This document shows positions 41,597 to 50,705 of a stretch of 64,000 nt of DNA, one piece after another. The DNA is from Campylobacteraceae bacterium (GTDB lineage: Bacteria > Campylobacterota > Campylobacteria > Campylobacterales > Campylobacteraceae), in NCBI GenBank assembly GCA_900753405.1, contig CAADYZ010000016.1, positions 28,887 through 92,886 of the forward strand. The letters are read 5' to 3'. Below the pieces are notes generated by a model, which saw only the letters and a list, made by a program, of their open reading frames with translations, did no database searches and had not been told where the DNA came from. The position numbers and the translations under genes were made by a program. How positions within the stretch are numbered: the first letter of the stretch is position 1; every line of letters starts with the position of its first letter.

Positions 41597-42055
41597 TTAA
41601 GCATACGGCTTGACGATCATCGCCCAGATGATCACAAACATTGCAAGTGTCGGCAGCTCGTTGTAAAGACGGAAGAATTTTCCACTCTTCTCACAGCGGT
41701 TTGCGGCAAATTGCTTGTAGAAGTAGCCAAGCGTGAAGTGGTAGAGGACGAGGATGAGCGCGAAGAGCAGTTTTGCGTGAAAATAACCCATTTTCATCAA
41801 CTCCTTCCCGCCAAAAAGCAAGATCACCAGCCCAGTCACCGCCGTCACAACCATAGCAACCCAGCCGATGAAGTAGTAAAGCAGTCTCTCTTGCTTCAAA
41901 ACCACCTCGCAAAAGCCCGCGTTGGCTCTGTTTTCGGCGTGATACACAAAAAGTCGCGGCAGGTAAAAAAGCATCGCCATCCACGAAATGAAGCCTAGAT
42001 AATGCAACCATTTTACCCATAAATAAGCCGTGTGCGGCAAAACAAAACTCTCCAT
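41597..42055 (-). CDS. hemJ: HemJ-type protoporphyrinogen oxidase
   Basis: A four-helix membrane protein of 152 residues. WLHYLGFISWMAMLFYLPRLFVYH near the N-terminus holds the conserved His, and KMGYFHAKLL follows; both are typical of HemJ, which oxidises protoporphyrinogen IX to protoporphyrin IX in haem synthesis. ATG 42055 after AAAGGGG. Divergent from the hyf operon. Confidence 0.85.
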   Translation of the reverse strand: MESFVLPHTAYLWVKWLHYLGFISWMAMLFYLPRLFVYHAENRANAGFCEVVLKQERLLYYFIGWVAMVVTAVTGLVILLFGGKELMKMGYFHAKLLFALILVLYHFTLGYFYKQFAANRCEKSGKFFRLYNELPTLAMFVIIWAMIVKPYA

Positions 42056-42125
42056 AAAACCCCTTTGGCGTAGTATTTTGGCGTGATTGTATCACAAAAA
42101 GCTGTAAGTTTGCCACCAAATTTGC

Positions 42126-42141
42126 AAAAACCGAATTTGAC
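42126..42141. repeat. Dispersed repeat copy in the hemJ-hyf divergent spacer
   Basis: AAAAACCGAATTTGAC, about 150 bases upstream of hyfA. Confidence 0.8.
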
Positions 42142-42187
42142 GCCAGAAAATTTAAAGCTTGAAATTAATTTTGTTTCTTAAAAAATT

Positions 42188-42204
42188 GTGTTACGAAATT
42201 ACAC
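42188..42204 (+). promoter_or_regulatory. GTGT-N9-ACAC site upstream of the hyf operon
   Basis: GTGT (42188-42191) and ACAC (42201-42204) frame TACGAAATT. Two TTAAC copies follow at 42207 and 42218, one helical turn apart. The GTGT/ACAC layout resembles the two sites near the candidate small RNA at 18854-18932. Confidence 0.4.
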
Positions 42205-42250
42205 GCTTAACAAACTATTAACATAACATAAACGCCATTTAAGCCTCTAA

Positions 42251-42259
42251 TTGATAATA
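42251..42259 (+). promoter_or_regulatory. Likely -10 region of the hyf operon
   Basis: TTGATAATA lies about 30-40 bases before the hyfA ATG; it contains a GATAAT hexamer close to TATAAT. An AAAGG ribosome site follows at 42276-42280. Confidence 0.45.
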
Positions 42260-42289
42260 TCTGCAAATCATCTACAAAGGATTCACCCT

Positions 42290-43399
42290 ATGAAGTTGCA
42301 CGATTTTGTCATATGCAACCCTGAGCTTTGCATCGGCTGTAAAGCCTGTATGAAGGCTTGCGTCAAAGAGGCGACAAAACGCGGCAAGATCGCCATCGCC
42401 CGCTGCGAAGCCTACAAGGATGTCGGCGGTGGCGGTGGGAATTTCTCCGCGCAGTGTCGTCAGTGTGATGACGCGCCGTGTGCGGTCGTCTGTCCGACTA
42501 GTGCGTTGCGAAACGAGAAGGGTTATGTCGAGTTGTTTGAAAGGCTTTGCATCGGCTGTGGGCTTTGTACGGTCGCCTGTCCTTACGGGGCGATCCGCCT
42601 AGAAAGCGAGGAGGTGCCTAGCACAAAACAGAGTCTAGCCGACATCTGCGAAGACGGGTTTGCGAGCGTGGCGGTCAAATGCGACATCTGTGACGGCAAA
42701 GAGGGCGGCGGAAGTGCTTGTGTCGAAGCTTGTCCAAAAGGGGCGCTCGCGATCTTGCGTCCAAGCAGCGGCGAGCATTCGTTTGGAAAAAAGCTGAAAA
42801 ACACCGATTCGATGAGCGCGTTTATCGGGACGATTTTGCAGTGTGACGCGCCAAAGATCGACCTTACGCCAAAGGAGGCGAAGACTGAGGCGAAGACTGA
42901 GGCGGCGAGTGAGGCGGCGAGTGAGGCGGCAACCAAAAACGCCACCACAGCCGAGAAAACTACCAAAGCCGAAACTGAAAAGTCAAATTCGAATTTGACA
43001 AATTCGCACGAGGCGAGCGAGAAACAAACGGCGGCAAGTGACAAACTCGCAAAACTAATGCAAAAAGAAAACAAAACAGCGGAGAGTCCGAAAACTGAAA
43101 GCCAAACCAAAACGCCAAACGCTGAAAAAACAGCCGAAGCCGAAAAGTCAAATTCGAATTTGACAAATTCGGCGGAATCAGGCGAAAGGCAGAGTGCCGC
43201 AAATGACAAACAAAAAGCGGCGAGCGACAAACTCGCAAAGCTGATGCAAAAGGCGAACAAAACTACTGAGACGGCAAAAACCGCAAGCCAAACTGAGACG
43301 CCAAACGAGAAGCAAAAGGCGGCGAGCGACAAACTCGCAAAGCTGATGCAAAAGGCGAACAAAAGCGAGAAACCAAAAAAAGGAGGCGAAGATGATTAG
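42290..43399 (+). CDS. hyfA: Hyf hydrogenase iron-sulfur protein HyfA with long repetitive tail
   Basis: Electron-transfer subunit of the group 4 [NiFe] hydrogenase, like HyfA/HycB. Residues 1-190 carry ferredoxin-type Cys sets: CNPELCIGCKACMKAC, CRQCDDAPCAVVCP, CIGCGLCTVACPYG, CDICDG and CVEACPKG. Usual length is near 200; here residues 194-369 are an added Ala/Lys/Glu/Thr-rich tail. It holds three copies of AASDKLAKLMQK (248, 310, 344) and two of EKSNSNLTNS, the latter encoded by dispersed repeats. ATG 42290 follows AAAGG. The stop overlaps hyfB by eight bases. Confidence 0.85.
   Translation: MKLHDFVICNPELCIGCKACMKACVKEATKRGKIAIARCEAYKDVGGGGGNFSAQCRQCDDAPCAVVCPTSALRNEKGYVELFERLCIGCGLCTVACPYGAIRLESEEVPSTKQSLADICEDGFASVAVKCDICDGKEGGGSACVEACPKGALAILRPSSGEHSFGKKLKNTDSMSAFIGTILQCDAPKIDLTPKEAKTEAKTEAASEAASEAATKNATTAEKTTKAETEKSNSNLTNSHEASEKQTAASDKLAKLMQKENKTAESPKTESQTKTPNAEKTAEAEKSNSNLTNSAESGERQSAANDKQKAASDKLAKLMQKANKTTETAKTASQTETPNEKQKAASDKLAKLMQKANKSEKPKKGGEDD
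42982..42999. repeat. Palindromic dispersed repeat in the hyfA tail, copy 1
   Basis: GTCAAATTCGAATTTGAC, a perfect 18-bp palindrome, read as SNSNLTNS. Confidence 0.88.
43031..43363 (+). repeat. Three-copy coding repeat in the hyfA tail
   Basis: Codons for AASDKLAKLMQK recur at 43031, 43217 and 43319. The spacing is uneven (186 and 102 bases), and the linkers are Thr/Glu/Lys/Ser/Gln-rich. Confidence 0.85.
43147..43164. repeat. Palindromic dispersed repeat in the hyfA tail, copy 2
   Basis: Identical to the copy at 42982 including the preceding AAA codon pair, so part of a duplicated coding segment. Confidence 0.88.
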
Positions 43400-45317
43400 C
43401 AACATTTTGCTTTTACTAGGCGCGCTCAGCCTTGCGAGTCTAACGCTGCTTAAAGCACCAAAAAGCCTTGTGAAAGTGGCGTTTTGCGGGCTTGGGCTGG
43501 TGATGCTGACACTTGCGATCTACCTCTTTACGCACCTTTTTGACAGACACGAATTTGTGCTAAAAGGCTTTTTGTTTCAAAGCGGTTTTGGCGGCGGCGG
43601 ACTTGAAAATTTCTTCGCCCTCATCATCAGCTTCATCGGCTTTGTCGCCTCATTTTACTCGGTTGAATACAAAACCAAAGCCAACCTCGCCGCACAACTC
43701 AGCCTTTTGAGCGCGTTTTTGCTCTCGATGCTGCTTGTCGTCTTTTCGCAAGATGTCTTTTCGTTCATCGTAATGTGGGAGTTGATGACGCTGATTTCAG
43801 CATTTTTGATCAAACTCAACGACACAAAAGAGTCAAACAAAATCGTGATGATCTACCTTGGCATCGCGCAAATCGGCGCTTTTGCACTGCTCATTGCGCT
43901 ACTCATCATCGCCGTAAATGTCGGCTCTTACGAGTTTGCAAACTGGCACAACGCAGGACTTACGCCGCTTTACAGCGCGCTTGTGCTTGTGCTTTTACTC
44001 ATCGGCTTTGGCTCAAAAGCTGGACTCTTCCCGTGCCACATCTGGCTTCCAAACGCCCACACAAACTCGCCGAGCAATGTCTCAGCCTTGCTTAGCGGCG
44101 TGATGCTAAAAGTGGCGGTTTTTGGCTTTGTCAAATTTGCTTTCATCGTCACAATCCCGCAGTGGTTCGCCCTTTTAGTCATCGCACTTGGCGCACTGGG
44201 CGCGATTTATGGCATAGCCCACGCCGCGGTTAGCGAGGAGTTTAAAAAGGTCGCAGCTTACAGCTCAGTTGAAAACATCGCGCTTATCTTCATCGCCGTT
44301 GGTGTCGCACTTTACGGCGTCAGCGTCAAAAACGAACTCATCTTCGCCCTTGGCATAGTCGCAACGCTTTTCCACTCGCTAAACCACGCCATCTTCAAGT
44401 CGCTTTTATTCTTTGCTATCGGCGCGGTGCAGATGGCGACTGGGGAGAAACGATTCACAGCAGTCGGCGGACTGGCGCACAAAATGCCGCTTACTGCCTT
44501 TTTCGTCTGTGTCGGCGCGCTCGCAGTCTGTGCCGCGCCACCGCTTAACGCATTTTTCAGCGAGTGGTTTTTGTATCGCGGACTTTTTGAAGCCGCACAA
44601 ACTCAGAGCATCTTAGCACGGCTCGTCTTTGTGCTAAGCCTCATCGCCGTTGCCGTTGTCGGCGCGCTAGCCGTTTTTGCATTCATCCGCTTTTACGGCT
44701 TTTTATTTACTGGTGCGTTAAAAAACGAGGAAGCACACGAGAAATTCCCGCTTGTGCTAACTTCACTTGGCGTGCTTGCCTTTCTTTGCGTTGCGTGTGG
44801 GCTTGGCGGAAATGAGATTGCCGCTGTTTGCGCTAAAATCGGCTCAAATTTACTGCCAAATTCGAATTTGACAAATTTGGGCGAGTTAAATTTCGTGTTG
44901 CTTTTCGTGCTGCTAGTCTTTTTGGGCTTCTTGCCGTTTAGCTGGTTTGTCGCGTTAAGGTCAAACTCACGCAAACCTCGCACAACTCAGCCGTGGGCAA
45001 ACGGATTTAAGTATGACGCCGCAAGGCTAGGCGGCAACGCGTCAAGCTTTGTTGGCGACCTTCGCCGCGTGCTTAGCCGCGTCACCTTTTTGAAAATCCA
45101 CTTCAAGCAAGATGGCTACTTCGACAACGCTAGCTACACGCCGACTCACGAAGACCCATTTTGGCGAAAACTTTACGAACCAGTCGTGCGGCTCAACCTC
45201 TTTTGCGGCGAGAAAATCGGCGCAATGCAAAACGGCAAAAGCAGCTTTTATGTCGCCTACATCGTGCTTTATTTAATGGCGCTTTTAGCCCTCACAACTC
45301 AGTTTTTAGGAGCGTAA
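43392..45317 (+). CDS. hyfB: Hyf hydrogenase membrane subunit HyfB
   Basis: Large antiporter-like (NuoL/M/N family) proton-channel subunit of the hydrogenase. 641 residues with about 14-16 membrane helices. The conserved MWELMTL near residue 130 holds the proton-antiporter Glu, and GLFPCHIWLPNAHTNSPSNVSALLSG is the family core. Late in the chain PNSNLTNLGELN is encoded by the repeat at 44856-44872. ATG 43392 after GGAGG. Confidence 0.93.
   Translation: MISNILLLLGALSLASLTLLKAPKSLVKVAFCGLGLVMLTLAIYLFTHLFDRHEFVLKGFLFQSGFGGGGLENFFALIISFIGFVASFYSVEYKTKANLAAQLSLLSAFLLSMLLVVFSQDVFSFIVMWELMTLISAFLIKLNDTKESNKIVMIYLGIAQIGAFALLIALLIIAVNVGSYEFANWHNAGLTPLYSALVLVLLLIGFGSKAGLFPCHIWLPNAHTNSPSNVSALLSGVMLKVAVFGFVKFAFIVTIPQWFALLVIALGALGAIYGIAHAAVSEEFKKVAAYSSVENIALIFIAVGVALYGVSVKNELIFALGIVATLFHSLNHAIFKSLLFFAIGAVQMATGEKRFTAVGGLAHKMPLTAFFVCVGALAVCAAPPLNAFFSEWFLYRGLFEAAQTQSILARLVFVLSLIAVAVVGALAVFAFIRFYGFLFTGALKNEEAHEKFPLVLTSLGVLAFLCVACGLGGNEIAAVCAKIGSNLLPNSNLTNLGELNFVLLFVLLVFLGFLPFSWFVALRSNSRKPRTTQPWANGFKYDAARLGGNASSFVGDLRRVLSRVTFLKIHFKQDGYFDNASYTPTHEDPFWRKLYEPVVRLNLFCGEKIGAMQNGKSSFYVAYIVLYLMALLALTTQFLGA
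44856..44872. repeat. Dispersed repeat copy in hyfB
   Basis: CCAAATTCGAATTTGAC, read as NSNLT in a loop between two late membrane helices. Confidence 0.8.
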
Positions 45318-45318
45318 A

Positions 45319-46236
45319 ATGACGATTTTGTTAATGTTTTTACAACTTTTACTAGCCTTTGCATTTGCTCCTTTGTTTGACGGAATTTGCCGAAATTTGC
45401 GCGCCAAAATTCAGTCGCGCCGCGGCTATCCGATCTTTCAAACCTACTACGACTTGCTAAAACTGCTAAGTCGCGGACGCACTCGCCCTGAAAGTGGCGG
45501 GCTGTTTTTTAGCCTAACGCCGTTTTTGCTCTTTGCGCTCTCGGCGGCGTTTTTGATGCTGATCCCAGCGGCGTTTGGCAACATCGACCACACAAGCAAC
45601 CTTAGCAACATCTTCGTCATCGTCTATCTCCTCGCGGCGTGGCGGTTCGTCTTTGGTGTCGCTAGCGTCTCTTCGGGCAACCCGTTTGCCGTTGTAGGTG
45701 CGAGCAGAGAGAGCCTCATCGCCCTTTATGTCGAACCCGCTTTCATCGCCTGCCTCGCCATTTGCGGCTTTTTGGCGTCAAATTCGAATTTGGTTGAGAT
45801 CAAGTCGCAACTCTTGCTTGGCTCGTTTGGCTACGCCCAACCCTCTTACGCCCTTGCTGCGGTTGTCTTTTTGTGGGCGTGTTTTGTTGAGACGGGCAGA
45901 AAACCGTTTGACTTAGCAGAAGCCGACCAAGAGGTGCAAGAGGGCGTTTTGGCTGAATACAGCGGGCGCGATCTAGCCTTGTTTGAGACGGCGATGCTCT
46001 TAAAACAATACGGCTTGCTAACGCTTTTTGTTACGCTTTTTGTGCCGTTTGCCTTCCAAAACGCCGCCTTAAATCTGCTTTTTGTCACCGCTTTGGTCGG
46101 GCTTTTGTGGGTTGGCGGAATTTTGATCGACAACTTTGGACCTAGATTTAAGATTATTTCTAGCTTGAAGTTCAAGTCGTTTTGTATGCTTAGCCTAACG
46201 GCTTTGGCATTGTTTTTTTACATCATAGGAGCTTAA
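45319..46236 (+). CDS. hyfC: Hyf hydrogenase membrane subunit HyfC
   Basis: NuoH/HycD-like subunit that anchors the soluble arm to the membrane. 305 residues, about eight helices. FQTYYDLLKLLSRG and ETGRKPFDLAEADQEVQEG, with its acidic quinone-chamber-like residues, are the family marks. A loop reading SNSNLVEIKS is encoded by the repeat at 45778-45793. Starts two bases after the hyfB stop, behind TAGGAG. Confidence 0.93.
   Translation: MTILLMFLQLLLAFAFAPLFDGICRNLRAKIQSRRGYPIFQTYYDLLKLLSRGRTRPESGGLFFSLTPFLLFALSAAFLMLIPAAFGNIDHTSNLSNIFVIVYLLAAWRFVFGVASVSSGNPFAVVGASRESLIALYVEPAFIACLAICGFLASNSNLVEIKSQLLLGSFGYAQPSYALAAVVFLWACFVETGRKPFDLAEADQEVQEGVLAEYSGRDLALFETAMLLKQYGLLTLFVTLFVPFAFQNAALNLLFVTALVGLLWVGGILIDNFGPRFKIISSLKFKSFCMLSLTALALFFYIIGA
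45778..45793. repeat. Dispersed repeat copy in hyfC
   Basis: TCAAATTCGAATTTGG, read as SNSNL in a loop between helices. Confidence 0.8.
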
Positions 46237-46237
46237 A

Positions 46238-46873
46238 ATGAGTCTGCTTTTAACCTGTTTTGCCCTCGCTGCAATCGGCGTTTATAACTTTCGGTCATAC
46301 AAAATCAGCATCTACCTTGCCGCCACGCAAGCCCTGTTTTTGGTCGCGTTTTTCTACGCTTTGGCGCTCTCTTACGACGCTGCGCCGCTAAAACACTGGG
46401 CGGTTGTCGCCTTTTTTGTCAAGGTTTTGCTCGTCCCTGCGCTTCTTTTCTACCTCGTTAAAAAGATGAAAGTCGAATTTGAAGACGAGCCAACGGGCGG
46501 CTTTTTGCTCAACCCGCTCATCGCCGTTGCGCTCAGTCTTGGCTCAGCGGGCATTTTAACGCCGATTTTGCAAGAATTTGGGCTAATCAAATTTGATTTT
46601 GGCATTTTTGTTGCTCTGTTTGTCTTCTCGCTTGGCATTTGCGCGTTTATGCTGCGAAACTCACTAGTCAAACACATCCTCGCCTACTGCCTTTTTGAAA
46701 ACGGCATCCACCTGCTGCTCGCACTAAACGCCTATAACGCCCACTCACTCGTTGAAGTGGCGATTTTAACTGACGCCGTTTTTGCAGTGGTGATTTTGGC
46801 GTTAATAGCAAAGAAATTTCACACCGTGTTTGTCTCAACAGACATCAGCGAAGCTTCGAATTTAAGGGGTTGA
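46238..46873 (+). CDS. hyfE: Hyf hydrogenase membrane subunit HyfE
   Basis: A 211-residue subunit related to the NuoK/HyfE group, with about six membrane helices and a late EVAILTDAVFAVVILALI segment. Its N-terminus FRSYKISIYLAATQ matches HyfE proteins. A segment IKFDFGIF comes from a repeat at 46586-46602. ATG 46238 after AGGAG. Confidence 0.88.
   Translation: MSLLLTCFALAAIGVYNFRSYKISIYLAATQALFLVAFFYALALSYDAAPLKHWAVVAFFVKVLLVPALLFYLVKKMKVEFEDEPTGGFLLNPLIAVALSLGSAGILTPILQEFGLIKFDFGIFVALFVFSLGICAFMLRNSLVKHILAYCLFENGIHLLLALNAYNAHSLVEVAILTDAVFAVVILALIAKKFHTVFVSTDISEASNLRG
46586..46602. repeat. Dispersed repeat copy in hyfE
   Basis: ATCAAATTTGATTTTGG, read as IKFDFG at the start of a membrane helix. 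Confidence 0.7.
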
Positions 46874-48342
46874 TGATGATTTTACAATACTGCTTAATTC
46901 TTCCGCTACTTAGTGCCTTTTTGGTTTGGCTCTCGCCCTTTAAACTAGTCGGGCTGATCCACCGCCTCTGCGCGGTTTTCACCGCCGCGGCGTTGCTGTG
47001 TGCGGTTTTGCAGGTTTATAAAAACGGCACACTTTTTGCTTATGGTGAGTTTTTTGCGCTCGACTCGCTTGGGGCGGCGTTTTTGTTTTTGGTGAGTTTA
47101 ACAGGCGTTTTTACACAACTCTACGCCCCAACCTACTTAAAATGGGAGGTTGAAGACTCACACATCACCCCAAAAGCGTTGAAAACAAATTTGACTTTGT
47201 CGCATTTAGCCGTGTTTGCTATGGTCTTAACCTGCCTTGCAAACAACATCGGCGTAATGTGGGCGGCGGTTGAGGCAACCACGCTTGCAACGGTGTTTAT
47301 GGTGGTTGTTGCAAACGACAAAAAGTCGCTCGAAAGCGGTTATAAATACATCGTCATCTGCTCAGTCGGTCTAGCTTTTGCGCTCTTTGCGGTCATCTTC
47401 CTCTACCTAGCCGAGTTCAACGCTTTGGGCGAAAAGTCGAGCTTTTTGTTCTCAAATTTGGTTAAAACAGCCGCCGTATTAGACGAGAATTTGATGAAAA
47501 TCGTCTTTGTCTTTGCACTTGTCGGCTTTGGCACAAAAGCTGGACTTGTCCCAACTCACACTTGGCTTCCAGACGCGCACGCACAAGGACCTGCGCCGAC
47601 TTCTGCGATGCTAAGCGGGATCGTCCTAAAAGTTGCGATGCTAGCACTCATCCGCTTTTACGCCTTGACGCTGCAAGCAAGTGGCGCGGAGTTTGTGGAG
47701 GTGCTGATGACGATTAGCGGACTTTTGACGATCTTTGTTGCGGCGTTTTTCCTCATCCGCCAGCACGATGTCAAGAGGATGTTTGCTTACCACTCGATCG
47801 CGCATATGGGCGTTGCAGCCTTTGCGCTTGGCGTTGGCGGCGCGGTCGGCATAATGGCTGGAATTTTCCACTGCCTAGCCCACAGCTTCACAAAAGCCCT
47901 TGCATTCTTAACAACAGGCAACATCGCCCACATCTACGGCACGAAGGATATGCGTAAAATGGGCGGGATGATCAAAGTCGCTCCGCTAACTGCCATTCTT
48001 TTTGGCGCGTCAATCTGCTCGCTTGTGGGCGTGCCAGCGTTTGCTATTTTTGTGAGCGAATTTCTAGCCTTTAAAGCGGCGATTTTAAACAACCAGCTTA
48101 TCATCGCCGCCCTTTTTGCTATCGGACTCGCGATCATCTTTGTCGCTGACTTCTCGCACTTTTTCCTAGCAAGTTTTGGCGAGAAAATCACACCGCAAGA
48201 GGGCGAAGTGAGAAAAGTTAGCCTCACGCAACAACTCCCGCTCATCGCCCTTGCCGCGCTTATGGTCTCGTTTGGGCTTTACCACTTTGAGTGCTTTTGG
48301 ACGCTTGTTGAGCGAAGTGTAGATTTGATTAAAGGATTTTAA
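46873..48342 (+). CDS. hyfF: Hyf hydrogenase membrane subunit HyfF
   Basis: Second antiporter-like (NuoN/ND5-like) subunit, about 489 residues and 13-14 helices. AAVEATTLATVFMV carries the key Glu; GLVPTHTWLPDAHAQGPAPTSAMLSG and the Lys-containing RQHDVKRMFAYHSIAHMG are typical. The ATG at 46873 overlaps the hyfE stop (TGATG). No dispersed repeat was noticed inside. Confidence 0.93.
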   Translation: MMILQYCLILPLLSAFLVWLSPFKLVGLIHRLCAVFTAAALLCAVLQVYKNGTLFAYGEFFALDSLGAAFLFLVSLTGVFTQLYAPTYLKWEVEDSHITPKALKTNLTLSHLAVFAMVLTCLANNIGVMWAAVEATTLATVFMVVVANDKKSLESGYKYIVICSVGLAFALFAVIFLYLAEFNALGEKSSFLFSNLVKTAAVLDENLMKIVFVFALVGFGTKAGLVPTHTWLPDAHAQGPAPTSAMLSGIVLKVAMLALIRFYALTLQASGAEFVEVLMTISGLLTIFVAAFFLIRQHDVKRMFAYHSIAHMGVAAFALGVGGAVGIMAGIFHCLAHSFTKALAFLTTGNIAHIYGTKDMRKMGGMIKVAPLTAILFGASICSLVGVPAFAIFVSEFLAFKAAILNNQLIIAALFAIGLAIIFVADFSHFFLASFGEKITPQEGEVRKVSLTQQLPLIALAALMVSFGLYHFECFWTLVERSVDLIKGF

Positions 48343-50066
48343 TGAAAGGCGATAAATTCATCGAGCTTTTAGGCTCAAAAGTTTTAGAAGTCACAAGGCA
48401 AAGCGAGGAGCAAGTCACCATTTTAGTCGAGAGAGCCGACCTGCCTGAGGTGGTGAGTTTTCTTTACTATGACTGCGGCGGTTGGCTCTCGACTATGGTT
48501 GCAAATGATGAAAGAGAGCTAAACAAGCACTTTGCGCTTTACTACGCGATCTCGCTTGAAGGCAGCTTGAACGAGACAAACGCTGAGTTTAAAGGCGTTG
48601 GCGTAGCGGAGGATGAATGCTGCTACATCATCGTCAAAACGCTCATCCCCGCAAACGACAAAACCTATCCTTCCGTCACGCCAAAAGTGCCAGCGGCAGT
48701 TTGGTATGAAAGAGAGGCGTTTGATATGTTCGGGCTTGTCGCTGAGGGGTTGCCAGACAAGCGAAGGCTCGTTTTAAGTGACGACTTGCCTGAGGACTTT
48801 CACCCGCTTTTAAAGGACTTTGACTACCGCACGCGCCCAGAACCTGTGTCTTACAAAAACGAGCCAGACTACGCCTTCAACCACCCAAAAAGCGAGGCAG
48901 TAACTGACATTCCGCTAGGACCTTTGCACATCACCGCAGACGAGCCGGGGCATTTTCGGCTTTATTGTGACGGAGATACGATTGTCGATGCGGACTACCG
49001 CTTGTTTTACCAGCACAGAGGGATGGAAAAGCTTGCAGAAAACAGAATGCACTACACGCAGATGGGCTTTTTGGCTGAGAGGGTTTGTGGAATTTGCGGT
49101 TTTAGCCACTCGATCGCGTGTGCGGAGGCTACTGAGATCGCCGCAGGGATTGAAGTCCCACGCAGAGCTGAGGCGATCCGCGTGATGTGTGCGGAGGTTG
49201 AGAGGCTTCACTCGCACTTGTTGAATATGGGCTTGGCGTGCGAAGTTACTGGCAACTACACCGCGTTTATGCATATCTTCCGCGTGCGTGAAAAGACGAT
49301 GTTTATGGCACAACTCTTAACGGGCGCGCGCAAGACTTACGGGATGATTTTGCCCGGCGGCGTGAGGCGGGATGTGAGCGAGCGAGAGAGGATCGACCTT
49401 TTGCGGCTTTGTGACGAAGTGGCACAGGAGCTTAAAGACATTTGGCAAGTCGTGCTTGAAGACAAGCGGCAGATGGGGCGTTGGAAGGGCGTTGGCGTGC
49501 TAGATTACCAAGTCGCGCGAGATTTCAGCCCCGTTGGTCCAAACATCAAGTCAAGCGGCTTTTTGCGCGACTCACGCATCAGCCACAAAAGAGGCTTTTA
49601 CCGCGAGTTGGATGTTGAGCGGATTGTCGAGGCGAGCTGTGATGTTTATGGGCGTGAGCAGGTGCGTTACCGCGAAGTGCTAAACTCGCTTAGTCTCATC
49701 AAGCAGTGCTTAGACAAGATGCCGCAAGGGGAGATTATGACGCGGCAAAACTGGCGGATTAAGCCGTGGAGTTACGCATTAGGCGTGGTTGAAGCGCCGC
49801 GTGGCGAGCTGATTCACTTTGTGATGCAGTCAAAAAGCCAAAAGGTTTATCGCTGGCGAGCGCGCGCCTCGACCTACAACAACTGGCCCTCACTGCGCTT
49901 TCAACTGCAAAACAACACGATCGCAGACGCCGCGTTAATCGTTTGCAGCCTTGATCCGTGCTACTCTTGCACCGACCGCGTCACACTAACCGACATCAAA
50001 AGCGGCAAAAGCAGAGTCATCGGCGACAAAGAGTTAAAAGCGATCGCAAGAGGCGAGAAAATCTAG
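48342..50066 (+). CDS. hyfG: Hyf [NiFe] hydrogenase large subunit
   Basis: Catalytic subunit that makes or oxidises H2. Residues 1-170 are NuoC-like (KVPAAVWYEREAFDMFGL); the rest is NuoD-like. The nickel site uses RVCGICGFSH (two Cys) and the C-terminal DPCYSCTDR (two Cys). About 27 residues follow that last motif, so a maturation protease probably trims the end; none is in view. 574 residues. ATG overlaps the hyfF stop. HypA and HypF encoded nearby would serve this protein. Confidence 0.95.
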   Translation: MKGDKFIELLGSKVLEVTRQSEEQVTILVERADLPEVVSFLYYDCGGWLSTMVANDERELNKHFALYYAISLEGSLNETNAEFKGVGVAEDECCYIIVKTLIPANDKTYPSVTPKVPAAVWYEREAFDMFGLVAEGLPDKRRLVLSDDLPEDFHPLLKDFDYRTRPEPVSYKNEPDYAFNHPKSEAVTDIPLGPLHITADEPGHFRLYCDGDTIVDADYRLFYQHRGMEKLAENRMHYTQMGFLAERVCGICGFSHSIACAEATEIAAGIEVPRRAEAIRVMCAEVERLHSHLLNMGLACEVTGNYTAFMHIFRVREKTMFMAQLLTGARKTYGMILPGGVRRDVSERERIDLLRLCDEVAQELKDIWQVVLEDKRQMGRWKGVGVLDYQVARDFSPVGPNIKSSGFLRDSRISHKRGFYRELDVERIVEASCDVYGREQVRYREVLNSLSLIKQCLDKMPQGEIMTRQNWRIKPWSYALGVVEAPRGELIHFVMQSKSQKVYRWRARASTYNNWPSLRFQLQNNTIADAALIVCSLDPCYSCTDRVTLTDIKSGKSRVIGDKELKAIARGEKI

Positions 50067-50083
50067 TCAAATTTGAATTTGAC
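50066..50083. repeat. Dispersed repeat copy starting in the hyfG stop codon
   Basis: GTCAAATTTGAATTTGAC; its first G is the last base of TAG. The AAAAAGG after it is the ribosome site of hyfH. Confidence 0.85.
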
Positions 50084-50096
50084 AAAAAGGTAGAAG

Positions 50097-50705
50097 ATGA
50101 AAATTTTTGACATACTAAAAAAAGTCGGCATCGTCACTCACAAATACCCCGCCGCGCCTTACATTATGGACGATAGGTTTCGTGGCAAGCCTGAATACAA
50201 CTACTCGCTTTGCATCGGCTGTGCGGCGTGTGCGATCGCTTGTCCTCCAAACGCCATCAGCGTCAAGTGGAAAAAAGAGGCGTGCGGCGAGGTTGCGGGC
50301 GAAGTCGCGGGCGTTGAGGCTAAAAACGAAGCTCAAACCGCAACGCAATGCGTGCCTAAAATCACCGCGATCAACTACGCCTATGACGCTGGACGGTGCA
50401 TTTTCTGCGGGCGTTGTGACGAGGTCTGCCCAACTGGGGCGATCGCGCTTGGAAATGAGTGGGAGCTAGCCGTCAAGTTTGATAAAACCGCGCTTTTGCA
50501 AACGGGCGAGCTTGACATCGTTCATTGCAAAGAGTGCGGCAAGCCTTTTAAGTCAGTGCGGTTTTTAGCCCACGCCAAAGACAAGCTCGCCCTTGGCGCG
50601 CTAAATAGACAGGATTTTGAGATTTACGCGCAGATCTGCCGCGAGTGCAAGCGAGACGCCGTTGTCGCAAAGATGGCGAAAAATGAGTTGGAGGTGATAA
50701 AATGA
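50097..50705 (+). CDS. hyfH: Hyf hydrogenase ferredoxin-type subunit HyfH
   Basis: NuoI/HycF-like electron carrier, 202 residues. Two [4Fe-4S] sets: CIGCAACAIACPP and CIFCGRCDEVCPTG. A further Cys pair HCKECGKPF and CRECKRD in the C-terminal part may bind zinc or another cluster. The stop overlaps hyfI as ATGA. Confidence 0.92.
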   Translation: MKIFDILKKVGIVTHKYPAAPYIMDDRFRGKPEYNYSLCIGCAACAIACPPNAISVKWKKEACGEVAGEVAGVEAKNEAQTATQCVPKITAINYAYDAGRCIFCGRCDEVCPTGAIALGNEWELAVKFDKTALLQTGELDIVHCKECGKPFKSVRFLAHAKDKLALGALNRQDFEIYAQICRECKRDAVVAKMAKNELEVIK

